DNA of 64,000 nt. It comes from Letharia columbiana. Its lineage: Eukaryota; Ascomycota; Lecanoromycetes; Lecanorales; Parmeliaceae. The stretch lies in assembly GCF_014066305.1 (NCBI RefSeq), contig NW_023501075.1, forward strand, positions 186,001 through 250,000. The letters are read 5' to 3'. Positions 27,343 to 39,690 of this stretch are shown piece by piece. Numbering within the stretch: position 1 is the first letter of the stretch; the number at the start of each line of letters is the position of its first letter. The notes beneath the pieces are model-generated. The model was not told the origin of the DNA. It saw nothing but the letters and a program-made list of their open reading frames with translations, and searched no databases. Both the position numbers and the translations under genes were made by a program.

Positions 27343-27931
27343 AAAGAGATATAATATACGTATATCCTCTTTTTATATATATACACTCCCCTAAATTCGA
27401 TTAGCTTTCGCGCGGCCGCTAGTTATATAGAGTATAAAATTCGTATATAGCTTTCTGAGGAATATTGCCGAGACTCTTAGTGATAGCAAGATAAGCCTTT
27501 CCAGATCTCTTCTAATAAATTCTAAAAGATCAGACGATTTCAAATCGTCGAATGGTGAGGTCTTTAAATTGTCCTTCTATGGCGATAGCTGATTGGCTGA
27601 CTACCCTCTCTCGTTGCTACTAGAAATACGTCTATCGTACTCGAATATTCACTATCTATTGGCCACCTAGCCTTTCTGTAGCTGAAAAGTATTAAACATG
27701 TATATGTAGGCTAGCGTACCACGTTCACCTCGCTGTCGACTACCTCGCTGTCGACTACCTCATTATTCGCCTCGTATAATCTTATCTCTTATAGCAGCCT
27801 TATCTCTTTCGACTCTACTTCGGCTATATACGAGGTTTATACCTTATACGACTAGCGACCGCGCGGAAGCTAATCGAATTTAGGGTAAGTATATATATAT
27901 TAAAAGAGAATATACGTATATTACTTCTCTT
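27343..27931. mobile_element. MITE with about 95-bp terminal inverted repeats
   Basis: The two ends are inverted copies. The left end runs TAATATACGTATAT, ACACTCCCCTAAATTCGATT, AGCTTTCGCGCGG and GTATATAGC. The right end, read on the minus strand, has the same order with a few transitions. The outermost bases are about TAAAGAGA and TTAAGAGA. The target duplication looks like TA or TAA but cannot be fixed, because the terminal bases differ. The interior (about 27460-27830) is not RIPed, encodes nothing long, and carries a 15-bp doublet (CTCGCTGTCGACTAC) near 27730. It interrupts the helicase end of Helitron C. A Tc1/mariner-type origin is possible but unproven. Confidence 0.8.
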
Positions 27932-30900
27932 AATAAATCGATCTTATTAATAATTTAATTTAGAGTTATATATAATTAATTATAAATAAAAATCTCGAGA
28001 TATAAATATAAGCTAATCTATTATAATAACTAGTTTTAAATCTTATTAATTATTATATTAAAGGTTAATTAAATTAAGAATTAGATATATTAAAAGAAAG
28101 TATATAAATCGTTTAAATTAGACGAAGCTAGAGGAATATATAATATATAATATTATTTATTATTATATTTATCTTTAAGAATATAATAATCGAATATTTT
28201 AAATCTAATATATTTAATTTATAGATATATTCTATTATATAGATTTATACGCTACTTTAAATTTCTTAATAATATTATTATATAATTTTATTTTAATTTT
28301 AAGTAATAAGATAAAAGCGAGATTAGTTTAAAGGTATTTATTATTTTAATAAATAGAAGAAAGCTATCTTTCTTATTAACGATTTAATCTCTATTATTAT
28401 AAACGATCTTAATTTTAAAAAACTTATTAAGAACTTAATTATTAAATCGAGTAATATTCTTATTAAGAGTATAAAGAATTATCTTAAATATATAGAAATT
28501 AGCTATTCGATATAAATTAAGATTATTATAAATAGTATTAATTAATTAAATAATAAAGTTATCTAATAGTTATTCGATAGATTAATTAATTACTTTTTAT
28601 TCTTTAAAGCTTATTAAGATATTATTATCTATATTTAATAATTTTTAAGCGAATTTCTTTATATTAATTCGATCTTAATTAATAAAATTAAGATTTCGAA
28701 GCTTTATATTTTTTATTAGTTTAAAAATTTAAATATAATTTTAAAGATAAAACGTTTTTAACGTAGTTTAAGCGATATAATCTAATTTAATACTTTTAAT
28801 AATTAAAAGAATTTAATAAAAGTTATTATAAAAGTAAATAATTATATTATTAAAAGAAATAAAATTCTTTCGAATATCTTAGAGTATATAATTAATGATT
28901 TTAATATCGTAGCGATTTTATATAAAGATCTTATTCTAGAAAATAAGCTTAATCGCCTTTAATAATTAAATTAAATTAAATTTTATTAATATATTATAAT
29001 TAAATTAAATAATAATATTAAAAGAAATCTTAAAGTAAGAATAAGTAATAATATTATTATTAAGTTTAAAGAATATAAATAAGATTATTAGATAATTTAA
29101 ATAAAGAATAATAAGTATTAATTAAAAAATATACGTAAAGTATAAAAGAAGAATTAAATTATTTACGAGTAAAAAAAGAAAAAATATATCTAGCGCGAAA
29201 AATTTTAATAATTAAAAAAAGAATATTATATTAAAAAATATCGCGATATTTTAAAATTATCGTTAGCGTAATAATCTTCTTATTCTATAGCTTAAAATAC
29301 TTTAATTTATTAAAGAAATTACTAAGAAAAAATATATCTAACGCGAAAAGTTTTAATATATAAAAAAAGAAATACTATATTAAAAAAAGTTATAATATTT
29401 TAATATTATTATTAGCGCGATAAGCTATTTATATTATACTTAAAATATTTCTATTTAATAAAAAAGAAATTATCTATATATCTTAATTTATAATTATTTT
29501 ATAAATTTAGAGAGTTATTAAATTTATATTATAATAGAATTATTACGAAGAAATCTCGTAAGATATATTCTCTTTATTAAATCGCTACTTTATTTAATAC
29601 TTAATCTTATTCGACGTTATCGTAAAGTAAACCTTTTATTATATAGATATTATTAAAAAAAAGAATATTACTATTTATCGTATATAAGTCTTCGAAGAAT
29701 ATAAAGTTTAATATATTTAAAAGAAGATATTATAGATAGAAGAGCTTCTTAGCGTTCGAATTAATATAATATATTCTTTTAATAATATCTCTACGCCTCT
29801 AACGTAAACTTTATTTAAATATATCTTATTTTTTTTTCTAGATATATTATATTAATAGGTTAATATAAAAGAGATCTTCTATTTATCTTTACTATTAACG
29901 TTTTTAATTTAGCTAAAAGAAAGCTATTAGCTTAATTTAATATTTATATTTTATATTTACTATTTAAAATAGATTATTATTATTATTAAATATTATATTA
30001 TATTAATTTAAAAGATAAATAAATAATTATTTAATAGAAGAATTATAATTATATAATTTAAAGTTAAAAATTCTTTAATAAACTTTTATAGAGCTTATTT
30101 ATCGTATATTTTAATACTTTTAAATCTTATTTATCTAGTCTAGCCCTATATTATCTTAATTTATATTATTTTTATACTTTATTTAAAAACTAGCTTAATC
30201 GCTATTCTTATAAATATATTTAAAAATATATTTATAGACTTTAATATTAATATAGATCTTTATATTAATATAAGCGTTATATTTAATTAATAAATAAGAA
30301 TTATAGAATATTATCTAATAATTCTACTTAAATTTATTATTTAATATCTTAATAGACTTATATCGATAATATATAAGATATTTAAAGTTTAATTTAAAGA
30401 TAATATAATTATTAAAATTCTTTAGAAACTACTTATTATATATATTTTTATCTAAGTTTTAATAAGATAAAATAGTATTTATTCTATTAATAATATATTA
30501 GCTATAATTTCTATAGAGTATATATCTAGTAATAATCGTATAGAGATTAAGAAATAATCTTTAATTAGAGATCTTAGTATTAATAGTAATATTAATCTTA
30601 GCGGCGTTAAAGAATTAGTCTTTAGAGTATAAAATAATAAGAATATAAATATACGATAAATCTTATTTTTAAAATTTAATAATATAAATATAAATTAAAA
30701 CTCGATTTATTATTTATAAAGTTAATTAGAATTAAGATTAATCGATATTTTAATTAATTATACTTCGTCTTTATAAGAATAAAAAAAAAATTAGATAATA
30801 TTGTAGGGCTAATTAGTAGAAATTATAATATATAATAAATTAAATTATATTAGAAGTATTCTTAGAGATTATAATCTATATTAATTATTTAATTAATATA

Positions 30901-31783
30901 TCGCTTAAGAGGCTACTTTACTAGATAAGATAAAGGAGAATTATTATATTATAATAGAGAATAAAAAGAATAAAAGTATATCTAATATCTTCTTCTTTAG
31001 AATATTATTTATAAAGATCTTTAGCTTTAATCTAAATATTTTAATAATTAAATTAAATTAATTAATAGCGCGTTCGCCGAGTAAAAGATTTTTAATAATC
31101 TCGATTTATTTTAAATTATAGGTGAAAGTTATAAAGAGATTTAGTTAATCGAACTTAATAAATAGAATAATAATATCTTAATAGAGTTATTTTATAAATT
31201 ATAGACTTTCTTAATAAAAGAAAGAGAGAATAATATATTATTTATTAGTTTAATTATCTATAATAACTTTATTAATATAAATATTAATAACTACTTAATA
31301 GATATCGATTTAAATAATTTTTTAATTTATCTTTAATTAATAAAGTTTATTACTTTTAATAAATATATAAATATTATAGATAAAATATTATAGATAAAAT
31401 ATTATAGTAATCTATCGTAGTAAAGAAGACGATTAAATTTATTAAAATAAATTTATATTATATATTTATAAGAAGTTAGCGATTAATAGAATAGAAGAAA
31501 TAAATAAAATAGATCTATAATATAAGATAAGCGTTATTTATTTAGAATTATCTTATTTAATAGTTTCTTTAATTTATAAAATAATTTCGCTATTTCTACT
31601 TTATTAAATAAGAAGACTTTTATCTAATATAATATTTATATTAGATATATTATTATATTATAATTATTCGTTAAATAGAAAGATAATAGAGTAGCGTAAG
31701 AATATATAGATTAAATATTAATATAAAATATTAAATCTTTTACTACTTCGAGTTTTTATTAATATATCTCTAGTCTTAGATAT
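27930..31783 (-). pseudogene. Helitron Rep-helicase pseudogene, copy C
   Basis: This is the minus-strand counterpart of the copy A frame. The helicase C-terminal end lies near 27960-27990 and the two-tyrosine motif KYIFKYIYK at 30207-30233. The Rep N-terminal part is cut at 31783 by the chromovirus and continues at 39470 into the upstream non-coding part. Stops are frequent. Limits come from the alignment with copy A. Confidence 0.78.
31779..31783 (+). repeat. 5-bp target duplication, left (chromovirus 2)
   Basis: GATAT, repeated at 39465-39469. Joining the flanks reproduces the TTAGATATAT sequence of the uninterrupted Helitron. Confidence 0.92.
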
Positions 31784-31913
31784 TATTAGGGATTGTCAAG
31801 AAAGGCCTTTCGCCAAGCAAGGCTTAGCAAGGAATTACTTACTTAGAAAGTAGTTTCTCTATCAATACAATCAATCAAGTCATATTACATTAATTAGATT
31901 ATTGCTCCTAGCA
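31784..31913 (+). repeat. 5' LTR of chromovirus 2
   Basis: It starts TATTAGGGATTGTCAAG, a TG-to-TA RIP change of the usual TG start, and ends CTCCTAGCA. It is 130 bp, the same length as the 3' LTR. The two LTRs differ mainly by transitions (TGTCAAG against TGCTAAG, AATACAATC against AATATAATT), consistent with RIP acting after insertion. Confidence 0.93.
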
Positions 31914-33039
31914 AATAGTAATAACACCGAAATCGTCTTATCAGCATCATTTCTTTGCTTAATAAGCATTAAGAGATTCGATAATTAAGTCTATCGTTCC
32001 CTAACAAGTATCAGCTAGAAAGTACTATAATCCTTTAACAAAGTCTTCCGCTACGCTATAAAAACAGCTTCATTACATATACTTTCGAAGCAGCTACTTT
32101 CTTTCCTTATAACCTTCCTTTTCTAAGAACTCCTTTAATCGTCTACCCGACGATATCGTTAATCTACTTTACGCTAAAGTCGTCGAGCTTTCACTACCTA
32201 TTAAGAAGTTCCTTCTAGATCGAAGTTCCTTTTAGATTAATAATCTCGCTATATCTTTCTTCTTAAAAAAGAAACCCCTCCTAAGAAAGAAGCTTTCCCC
32301 AAGAAATTCAAATCTTAACTTATCTAATTCTCACTTCTTTACCTACTTTCACAGTCGTCGATATCGTCAATCAATCTTTATAATAACTTCTTTAAGATCC
32401 TCAATCTCTATAGCAAATTCCATTTCTAGAGATATAGTGATTCTTACATTCCAGCTTTCGAAATTCCTCGAAAGTAATCACTCTTTTATAAGTCTCTTTA
32501 ACGAGAATACTCGTTATCTAATCACTCGAATCGTCAAAAGCAACTTCAGGCCTCCTCAAATTAATCGAGATATCTTCGCGAGGGACGAATATACTAGAGT
32601 ATAATTACAGTCTATAGAAGCACTAAGCTAGCCATATAACTAAGCCGTCAATAAATCTACTCTTCGAGACGTTCTTAGCACCTTCGAAAGGAATACCTTA
32701 ACATTTTATCGACTTAAGAATTCTCCATCCACTAATGCTACTCCACACACTTCCCCTATAATTACCTCTTCCAAATCAAACTTCGAAAGCACTAAATTTA
32801 TCACTAGAGCTACATCTACGAAAGAGACTATTTACGCTCACCCTATCGAACTTAAAATACCTCCTCAAGAAGATCAATCTTAGAGAGAGTTCGGATTCTC
32901 TCAGCAACAATAGACTATACTGCAAGGATTACTTCGAAACATTACTTCTCAGCCCGAGCTATCGAATCCGCTAGGCGATCCTAGTCCCCTAGGAAATAAC
33001 GCTATAAAAAACGAAGGTGGCTCATTACATCTAAAAGCT

Positions 33040-33620
33040 AACGATATCGATTTCTTTAACCCTACTTTTAAAGAAGAAGAATCTATTATCAATACGGATT
33101 AACACACTTTCTATAGAGATATCTATACTTTCATAGACCGGCTTAAGAATATCGCTGCTATTAAGGGCTACGAAAAGGTTCGAGAAATCCTATTAACGTG
33201 TTTCCGCGGTGAGACCTTAATCTAATACTTCACCGAGCTTACGAAGCTTAAAAAGATACTATTAAGAATAGCCTCGTTAGAAACTTAGTTCGAATCCTTA
33301 ATAAAGCGGTTCAAGAAAAGAGCTTTCATAGCAGTTTAGTATCTTTAAACCGAACGCTATACTATAAGTAATACCAGAAATAAAAAATCGATATAATCTT
33401 ATATTCAAAGTATCTTAAGATATACGAAGGCCGTCGAGTTTACCTTCATCTACAATCAGCTAATTATAGCCTAGAATAACCTTTTACTAAAATTTCGATA
33501 AGATATTCTCGAGTCGACTTCGTCGACTACTCTAGATTAATTTCTAGATTAAATCAATATTAAGTCGAGTATTTAATTTGAAATAGCACGGTAAAATCGT
33601 AATCTTCCGTAGTATATCGA
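33040..33620 (+). pseudogene. gag of chromovirus 2
   Basis: The frame from about 33091 reads FYRDIYTFIDRLKNIAAIKG, then REILLTCFRGETLI, then LETFESLIKRFK after skipping a stop. It resembles the retrotransposon Gag capsid segment of filamentous fungal gypsy elements. Stops stand at expected Trp and Gln positions. No CCHC knuckle is seen; the nucleocapsid role may fall to the C2H2-like finger downstream. The N-terminal part (31914-33040) is open but low in recognisable motifs. The frame is not translatable as it stands. Confidence 0.72.
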
Positions 33621-34244
33621 TAAGAAAGCGTCGACGCTGCTTAAGTAGTCTAATTAGTATATAAGCAATAACTTTCGTTAGAATAGATTTTTAAAGCCAT
33701 CTTTTTCTTCTTTCCCGTACTCTCAGTAGCAGTTCTACTAAGAATTCCCGTCGAGGTATAACAATTACGAAAATAACTTTATTAATCAGCCTAATTAGTC
33801 CTATCAGTAACGGCAATTAAATTCTATCTTACTAACTCCTCAATAACCTCTACAAATTATAAAAGAAAATACTAACTCGTCCGATTCTCAGACATCATCG
33901 AGTCAATAGAATCCTCGCTATAAAGATAACGAATTCGAAAGGCAAGTAAATAGGCCAAACGCCAGATTCTTTAATCGTAATTAAAATAGACCTCTACGAT
34001 TATAGGGAACAGCATACTAAGCTAATAAGAAAGAATCATTATTATCTTCTCACAACGACGTCGAATCTAAATCTATATCTTAGAATAAGAACGTCTACTA
34101 AAACCTAAGCGAGCCTAGCAATTACTATACTAACGAGAATTTAAACTATTATTAACCTCGCCAGAAAGATAAAATAGATAAATACTTTATAGGAGTCGTA
34201 GAGTATCCCGCTAACGTAGCTGGGATTATCCTCGTTTTAGCGAC

Positions 34245-34325
34245 TAGCTATTAATATCGCTATTATTACGAGGTTTTCCTCTTAAGTAATAGACTTTACC
34301 GCCACCTCGATAATTCAGATCGAGA
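34245..34325 (+). pseudogene. Degenerate C2H2-like zinc finger between gag and protease
   Basis: The frame reads YRYYYEVFLLSNRLYRHLDN. Fungal gypsy polyproteins often carry a CxxC...RLHRHL finger at this place. Here the Cys positions are Tyr, the expected result of TGC-to-TAC changes, and one His remains. It is probably a nucleic-acid-binding module of the polyprotein. Confidence 0.6.
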
Positions 34326-34559
34326 TCGTCGTTCTAAGTCTTTCTTATGCCCAGGCTTTTCGTCTAAAAAACGCTCGAAAATCTCTTCCGCAGCTTAAGT
34401 ATATTCTTTCATCAAGAAATCGCCTAAAGATCCTTATTCTTTTATCGAGAAACTTATTATTAGAGAACCTCGCGAGCCTAATTCTAAAGAATCTAATTTT
34501 ATAAATAACGCTACTATAAGAAATAGGAAAGTTATTAAATCGTTAATAAACTTTACTTT

Positions 34560-34935
34560 AGAGGTTAATATCGGCTATACTTTTCGTAACTATTACTATA
34601 TAAGAGCTGCTATTAAGCTATTGCTCGATAAGAAAATTAAAAAGAATTACTTGAATATAGGCTGCTTTATTACTCTGATAAACCGGGTTTATCTAAGTAG
34701 GGTATTTCTAAATCTATTAGTTAAGAATATGGCTAGCCCTATTACGATAAGGGGTTTAGGATCTAATAAATATAAAACTTCGGAATATATAATCATATCT
34801 CTCTACTTTTCTAGTGAAGACGCTATAGTCATAACGTCGCCGAGGGAAATCTATATCATCGACGAGCTTAAGATAAATATCCTAGTTAATATAAATATTA
34901 TGATATCTAAAAAAATCGATATTCTCATTTCTTAA
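34560..34935 (+). pseudogene. Aspartic protease of chromovirus 2
   Basis: One of the longest clean reading stretches (34621-34935, about 104 codons) covers the retropepsin. The active site reads LNIGCFITLIN starting at 34651, where Asp-Thr-Gly has become Asn-Ile-Gly, so it is catalytically dead. Downstream is the ITIRGLGS and DELKINILV pattern of these proteases. A second open stretch at 34969-35196 (PIEVYTRENRAITYSVHIKK) continues in the same frame towards the RT. Confidence 0.82.
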
Positions 34936-35639
34936 TCGAGGGCGTCAATTAATAGCTATCAGATATCCGTGCCGATAGAAGTTTACACTAGAGAAAACCG
35001 TGCCATCACATATTCCGTTCATATTAAGAAGTTCATTACTATTCCCTCACATTCTCAGATACAGATATCGATATATTATACTTCCTTATCAGAATGTGAT
35101 TTTTTCTTCGAGCCAGATTATATAGATTTAACGCTTTATACTTATCTCGTTAACTTCTCTATAACTACGATACTAGCTAAAAATAACTCGAATTAATTAA
35201 TTAAGATATCTAGAAATCTTCGCTTAGGTATCGTATAGAAAGTAGAGTTTAATAACTACTACCATATCACATCCGGGAAGAAAGACGTTATCGAACTTAT
35301 TGATCAACGATCTAAGAACGAATATTAGAAAGACTAGATTAAACGCGTCTTCAATAAAATTATTATAGTATCCACCATTACTATACTAGCGACCGCCGTA
35401 TATTTTATAACGCCGCTATCAACGAAAGCAGCGACTTCTAACATAATATCTATTACCGAAACATCTACGGGATTCCTTAGTATTTCTAGAAATCCTAATA
35501 TTTTAGAAAACGTTAAAGTTCCTACTTCCGTAACTTCCTTCTATTCGATTCCGAAAGTAACGATTATCACCACAATCACAAACACAATCTTACTAAATAG
35601 GGTCACGATTTATAGCGACAGTCCTTCCATTAAGAAAGT

Positions 35640-36480
35640 AGTCGAGAAATTCCCAACGCTCTAACAAGAAGGCGGCTTCGCCAATTTACCGAAGCAAGAA
35701 TAAATACGCATTCTACTAAAATCTAACTGGGAAAAGAATATCAATAAGACAACGAGGGTTTACCCTCTTAGCACGAAATCCAAAGATATCGTTAATAGAA
35801 CATTCGATAAGCTTCACGAGCAAGAAAGACTAAACTAAACTATCGAAGCAACGTCTTTTAACTTCCCAATTTTCGTTATTTATAGAATCATACCCGACGA
35901 TTCTAGAAAAGGACAAGCTATCGTTAATATTTAGAAATTAAATACTATTACTCAAATAGATATCTACCCTTTATCTTTACAATTAGACTTAATATCATTA
36001 ATAAAGAGCTATTAATATCTTAGCGTTATCGACTACGTAAGCTTCTTTTATCAGTAGCGCGTATATCTCATCAATCGCTATAAGCTTACGGTCGTAAGTT
36101 ATTATAATTAAAAGACTTTCAACATAGCAGTTATAGGCTATAAAAATTCGCCAATTTATATATAGAGACAAATAGATAGACTACTTCGCAAGTTTAGGCG
36201 GTTTACTAGAGTATATATCGATAACGTCGTTATCTATTCGAGAACCTTAAAAGAGTATCTCAACCATCTTCGTTAAATCTTTAGTCTCTTCGTAAAGTCG
36301 AGAATATTCGTGAATCCGAAGAAGGCATTTCTCGGCTATTTATTAGTGCACTTGCTTAAACAGAAAATCAATTCCCTCGAACTTTAAACCGCCGAGGATA
36401 AACTACAAATAATTACTAAACTCTCATTTCCGGAAACCCTTTTTAAGCTAAAAACTTACTTAGAAATAACAGATTAATTA
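35640..36480 (+). pseudogene. Reverse transcriptase of chromovirus 2
   Basis: The frame contains PLSTKSKDIVNRTFDKLHEQ, FPIFVIYRIIPDDSRKGQAI, LSVIDYVSFFYQ and the active site YIDNVVIYS at 36214-36240, in which the second Asp of YIDD is Asn. PKKAFLGYLLVHLL follows, then the connection domain (KLSFPETLFKLKTYLEITD). This composition is common to one large group of filamentous-fungus gypsy elements. Several stops replace Gln or Trp. Confidence 0.88.
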
Positions 36481-36596
36481 CGTAATTATATCGCCAACTA
36501 TACTATTATAGCAAAGCCTCTTTAAAATCGAAAAACTATAATACTTACTACATCTCCTAGAGTCGGATAAAAAAAAAAAATTTTACTTCTCGCTCC

Positions 36597-36985
36597 GTGC
36601 TTGGCCTATTAACTAATACTAAGAAAACTTCTTTTCAAGCGCTACAGCGAGCACTATCGACCTTATCGTTCCTAATCCATTTCGACAATAAGGCCGTACT
36701 TTACATAGACCTTAATACTAGCAAATTCGAGTTTAAGACTATAATTTATTACATTAAAGAAGAGCTTATCGATAATTACCTTAAACGCTCTCAAGTTTAA
36801 CTAATCTTATTCTTAAGCCGTCTTCTTAAGAACACCGAAATAAGATATTAGCCTACGGAACTCGAAATTACTAGAATTATATAGATACTTCAAAAAACGA
36901 GATATATAATCGAGTTAGCTCCGAAGATAGTGGTCTACACAAATTACGACTTCGCTCTCGATATTTCTAAATAGATATCTCTATC
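36597..36985 (+). pseudogene. RNase H of chromovirus 2
   Basis: An open stretch at 36597-36800 reads SFLIHFDNKAVLYIDLNTSK and IIYYIKEEL. The frame continues past a stop as LSRLLKNTEIRY and PTELEITRII, ending near VVYTNYDFALDIS, the C-terminal Asp region. It is in a different frame from the RT. A run of 12-13 adenines near 36570-36582 is the likely site of the shift. Confidence 0.82.
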
Positions 36986-37249
36986 TACGTCTTCAACGGC
37001 TAAGTTAAATCTTCGCCTTATCCAGATATTAGAATTTATCTAGCGTTTCCAAAATCTCGAGTTCCATTATAAATCGAAAAGGGAATATATCGTACTAAAC
37101 GCCTTATTAAGGCTTTTAAACTCCGCTATTATCGAGGCAGTAGCTTTCAATTAAGATACTATTAAAAAGCTCGATACTTTATATAGCTACGCTTATACCG
37201 CTATTACTCTTATAAAATTAAACTCGAAGCTACGTTAATAAGTTCTCAA

Positions 37250-38450
37250 CGATTACTAGAAGAACTTAGAATAGTATAAGATCTCAGAAACTCTTAACTT
37301 CAATAACCAAGCCGGCGAGAATATCGCTTCTCTTCCTTTTTCCCGAGGTAGCGATAATCTTATATAAAAAGTCGATGCATCAACCGACGATCATGCTTTC
37401 ACGCCGAGTCGACTCTATATACCACCCTTCTATATATAAACCTTTTTCGAAGTCGCCCACTCTAATCAGTCCTATTATACCGGATTTATTAAATACTATA
37501 AAAGTATATCTCGCTAATAATACATACGCAGTCTTACACGCTAGCTATAAAAGTATATTCGACACTATCCTCAATACCAGCTCTATTAGATACCTCGACA
37601 TCTACCATATAAATCTCTGTAGTCTATTCTTACCCCGTCTATATCATTTTATATCTTAATAATTAATTTTATTCTCGCCCTACTAACTTCTATTAAAGGC
37701 TATAACGTAATCATATTCGTTATTAATAAATTTTCTAGAAGAATTACATTAATTTCTAATAAATCGACTTTCACTATCGAGGATTAGATATATCGTCTAC
37801 TTCAACGACTTTGAAAGATTAACTAAAAATTATCGAAGTAAATCATTTCGAATCGTAATCGCAAGTTTCTTAATAAACTATAAAAGGCCCTTTTCACCAA
37901 GCTAGGCGTTAAGTTATTATACTCGACTATCTATTATCCGTAAATTAATAGATCTAGTAAGCGCACTAACTAGACTATTAAGATTGCTATTCGCTTCTAG
38001 ATATCTACGCTTAACGACGTCGCAGTTTAACTAATTATAATTTTAGCTATTTAAGTAAATTATAATAATACCATCTCTGCTCCTTTAAGTAAATCTCTAA
38101 ATAAAGTTTTCTACAATTTCTTATTAAACTAGTTATTAGATCTCGGCGCCTATAAGAAACAACTAATACTAAAAAATATCGCTCACCTAAAAGTATCGAA
38201 TACTATCGCCTTTACTCAGATAAATTCGAAGTTTCATTACGATTAACGACATTATTCTTAGTTCTTTCATATAAGCAATTACGCACTTCTATAACTATAC
38301 CGCGACTATAATATTCTAACTACTTAGCTTACCGAAAGAAAATACAATTTATAATTCATCGATCCCTTTAAGATCCTCGAACGAGTTAAGCGTTTTATCT
38401 ATCGATTAGACATCCCCAATAACTAAAGAGTATACCCAGTTTTTACCATA
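37250..38450 (+). pseudogene. Integrase of chromovirus 2
   Basis: The zinc-binding end shows YIRHYPQYQL near 37550-37580, where both Cys of CPxC are Tyr. The core follows (ILALLTSIKGYNVI context, then KLGVKLLYST, then a YYP-stop-IN motif with SSKRTN at about 37926-37965). The GPY/F-like end continues into the chromodomain. An overlapping open frame at 37375-37659 is in the wrong frame and is a shadow. Catalysis is lost. Confidence 0.82.
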
Positions 38451-38561
38451 ACATAATTAAAGACATACCCGAATCTCTAAACCGATCCATACACTCGGCC
38501 ACAGCCTCGCCCTAACGAGCTACCTTCTATCTTCGTTAAAGGCGATATCGAGACTTTCAAA

Positions 38562-38720
38562 TTCTAGAAACTCGACCAACTCCTAAATAAGCGCGTTATC
38601 GCTAAAGAAAGAGATTTTACTATAGAATACCTTATTAAATAAAAAGAGTATAAACTATAGTATAATAAGTGGATAAATATAAAGAACCTTAGTAATGCTT
38701 AGGAATTAGTTTAGGACTAT
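38562..38720 (+). pseudogene. Chromodomain of chromovirus 2
   Basis: The frame reads LDQLLNKRVIAKERDFTIEY, then LIK, stop, KEYKL, then YNKWINIKNLSNA, matching the conserved chromodomain core with aromatic positions Y, W and W (one W is now a stop). It is the C-terminal targeting module of chromoviruses. It differs clearly in sequence from the chromodomain of chromovirus 1. Confidence 0.82.
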
Positions 38721-38744
38721 AAGAATAAGTATACCAATATTCAT

Positions 38745-38965
38745 AGAATCGAGGAAGCACCGTATCTCACGCCGTAAGAAATAATAACTCGACTCCTAAA
38801 AGAAGCTTTAGGACCTTCTAGAAGTATCGAGAAAGCATTATATTCCCCGCCGTAAGAAATAATAACGTCTCGATTTCTAAAAGAAGCTTCTAGAAGTATC
38901 GAGGAAGCACCGAATTTCACGCCGCTAGAACCGACGACTCGACTTCTAAAAGAAACTTCGAGATC
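38745..38965 (+). repeat. Three 72-75-bp tandem repeats at the C-terminus of pol
   Basis: Units start at 38745, 38820 and 38892 and share AGAA(G)TATCGAG-GAAGCA and CACGCCG(T/C)-AGAA, then CTCGACT(T/C)CTAAAAGAAGC. In the pol frame each gives about 24 residues of the type SIEEAP-TP-E-TRLLKE. This is a repeated extension after the chromodomain that I do not recognise in the family. Confidence 0.75.
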
Positions 38966-39334
38966 TCGTTTAAAAATATCAAATCGCGATGGGAAAGCTA
39001 TTTCTTTAAGTTCTCGCCTACTATCGAAAGAAACTTCGAGATCTTATTTAGAAATATTAGATCTTCGGCCGGAATAGAGATTAATAAGAGTGAAAATTCT
39101 GGTTAAGAAATTAGTTTCTCTCGTTAAGAAAGTAGTTTTTTAAAAAGTAATATTACGTAGAAGTAAGCGAATCGCGAGTATCTAAATAAGGGCTTTTCTC
39201 GCGAGAAACTCGATTTTTAGAAATTTCTATCTTACTTGTTTTAGAAGCTATATCTTACTTATTTAAGTAGCCTTTTCTTCTTCTACCTTGCTTATTAACG
39301 AGGACATTACTTTTATTTTTTATTACCGATATCT

Positions 39335-39464
39335 TATTAGAGATTGCTAAGAAAGGCCTTTCGCCAAGTAAGGCTTAGCAAGGAATTACTTACTTAGAAA
39401 GTAGTTTCTCTATCAATATAATTAATTAAGTCATATCACATCAATTAGATCATTGCTCCTAGCA
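39335..39464 (+). repeat. 3' LTR of chromovirus 2
   Basis: 130 bp, from TATTAGAGATTGCTAAG to CTCCTAGCA. It matches the 5' LTR along its length and is followed by the GATAT duplication. No clear polypurine tract precedes it. Confidence 0.93.
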
Positions 39465-39469
39465 GATAT
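39465..39469 (+). repeat. 5-bp target duplication, right (chromovirus 2)
   Basis: GATAT, identical to 31779-31783. Confidence 0.92.
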
Positions 39470-39690
39470 ATTTAATAAATTATCGATTTTTTTTTAAATA
39501 ATAGTAATTTTATTTAAAATAAAATAATTATAAATACGTAAATTATAATATTATAAATTCTTATAGAGTAGCTTATAGTCTTATATATTCGAATCGATCT
39601 TTAATCTTTTAGATATTAATTTAAAAGCGTTAATATAAAGATTAATACTTTTAAAATTTATAATTATTTTATAATAAAGCGTTTAATTAA

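Larger units (their letters stand above)
31784..39464 (+). mobile_element. Complete chromovirus 2 (Ty3/gypsy), 7.68 kb
   Basis: Two 130-bp LTRs (31784-31913 and 39335-39464) bound the element and GATAT is duplicated at 31779-31783 and 39465-39469. Inside, in order, are gag, a C2H2-like finger, protease, RT, RNase H, integrase and chromodomain, all on the plus strand. RIP is moderate: many CpA and TpG survive, and only scattered stops and His/Cys-to-Tyr or Asp-to-Asn changes are present. It is therefore younger than Helitron C, in which it sits. Gag, protease and RT share one frame; RNase H and integrase are in another, after a poly-A run near 36570-36582. Confidence 0.95.

Noticed and set aside
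37375..37659. 94-codon open frame beginning MHQPTIML
   Set aside because: It is out of frame with the integrase, whose zinc-binding and core motifs are read one base earlier. It is a shadow.
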